A DNA stretch of 5,232 bases from contig JASHXW010000018.1 in NCBI GenBank assembly GCA_030043395.1, positions 1 to 5,232 of the forward strand. The letters run 5' to 3'. The notes below the pieces were generated by a model. The model made no database searches and was not told the DNA's origin. It saw only the letters and a program-made list of their open reading frames with translations. This stretch comes from Streptosporangiaceae bacterium (GTDB lineage Bacteria > Actinomycetota > Actinomycetes > Streptosporangiales > Streptosporangiaceae). The position numbers and the translations under genes are program-made. Shown here piece after piece: positions 4,946 to 5,232 of the stretch (its first letter is position 1; the number at the start of each line of letters is the position of its first letter).

Positions 4946-5232
4946 ATGAAACCAGCACTGAAGTCGGGACTCCTGCCCGTCTGGCGTGATCCCGACACGC
5001 TGCAGATCGGAATCGACCCGCGAAGGGCGATCGCCCTTTCCGGAATGGGCCGGGCCGCGTTCATCGTCGGATTACTGGACGGCAGCCGGGATCGCGGCCA
5101 GGTGATAGCCGCGGCAACCGAGCGAGGAATTCCCACGCTGACAACCGAGCGCATCCTGACGCTGCTGGCGGCAGGCGGCGCGCTCGACGACTATCCGGCG
5201 AGCACGCTCCGTGAGCTGCCGGCCCAGCTGCG
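4946..5232 (+). CDS. ThiF/E1-like family protein, N-terminal part (runs off the right edge)
   Basis: From ATG 4946 the frame is open to the right edge: 95 codons, no stop. The sequence starts MKPALKSGLLPVWRDPDTLQ, then IGIDPRRAIALSGMG (21-35), FIVGLLDGSRDRGQVIAAA (39-57) and a helix-turn region ending LLAAGGALDDYP. This resembles the small winged-helix-like domain preceding the adenylating domain in actinobacterial ThiF-family proteins, related to leader-peptide-binding domains of some peptide-modifying enzymes. The ATP-binding and catalytic Cys regions would lie beyond the window, so adenylation cannot be confirmed. GGCAGG, 9 nt before the ATG, is a weak ribosome binding site. The place after a DUF2342 gene matches my recall of other actinobacteria (Rv3196 position; ThiF-like genes in Streptomyces). 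If it is an E1-like enzyme it could activate a MoaD- or ThiS-like carrier, which the nearby moaE would suit, but that is inference. Confidence 0.7.
   Translation, partial: MKPALKSGLLPVWRDPDTLQIGIDPRRAIALSGMGRAAFIVGLLDGSRDRGQVIAAATERGIPTLTTERILTLLAAGGALDDYPASTLRELPAQL

Noticed and set aside
4515..4949. Plus-strand open frame spanning the zincin end and the following gap; a minus-strand frame at 4777-5154 likewise
   Set aside because: Both overlap real coding sequence in another frame, show no domain, and their products look like Arg/Pro/Ser-rich shadows.
1..5232. Mobile element, phage, CRISPR or toxin-antitoxin content
   Set aside because: No transposase, integrase, terminal inverted repeats, spaced direct-repeat array or small paired genes were found; gene content and composition are uniform.

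Overview
The window is very GC-rich, with G/C-biased third codon positions, GTG starts and tightly packed genes. This fits an actinobacterium (Actinomycetota), most likely a Streptomyces- or Streptosporangium-like lineage. The genus cannot be fixed from this sequence. From memory of the families, the set UPF0182 / YlbL-type PDZ-Lon protease / DUF2342 'zincin' / ThiF-like protein matches the conserved actinobacterial neighbourhood around M. tuberculosis Rv3193c-Rv3196. The extra SDR-like and MoaE genes between the protease and the zincin resemble the streptomycete arrangement. No search was run to confirm this.

Layout. Minus strand, transcribed right to left: an SDR-like NAD(P)-binding protein (1923-3122), MoaE (1477-1899) and a membrane-anchored PDZ-Lon protease (429-1466). 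These are separated by only 23 and 10 bp and look like one operon. A GC-rich hairpin (380-403) lies just past the protease stop and probably ends the transcript. The start of a UPF0182 membrane protein gene (233 down to 1, running off the left edge) follows, with two candidate promoters of its own. Plus strand: a DUF2342 zincin-like protein (3188-4666) is divergent from the SDR gene across a 65-bp shared promoter region. A 279-bp non-coding stretch (4667-4945) rich in short repeats and dyads follows, then the first 95 codons of a ThiF/E1-like gene (4946 to the right edge).

How the genes may fit together. MoaE is the large subunit of molybdopterin synthase, whose MoaD partner is adenylated by a ThiF/MoeB-family enzyme. 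The partial ThiF-like gene could belong to that chemistry, but the seen part resembles the N-terminal domain of actinobacterial ThiF-like proteins of unknown substrate. The PDZ-Lon protein and UPF0182 act in or across the membrane. The SDR-like protein lacks the usual catalytic Tyr/Lys and ends in a hydrophobic stretch plus basic tail, so it may be a membrane-tethered nucleotide-binding protein rather than an enzyme. The zincin-like protein carries REAAHH rather than HExxH.

I saw no mobile element, CRISPR array, tRNA or rRNA. This looks like a conserved chromosomal locus, not a defence or accessory island. Its unusual points are poorly understood protein families and the structured non-coding region before the ThiF-like gene.
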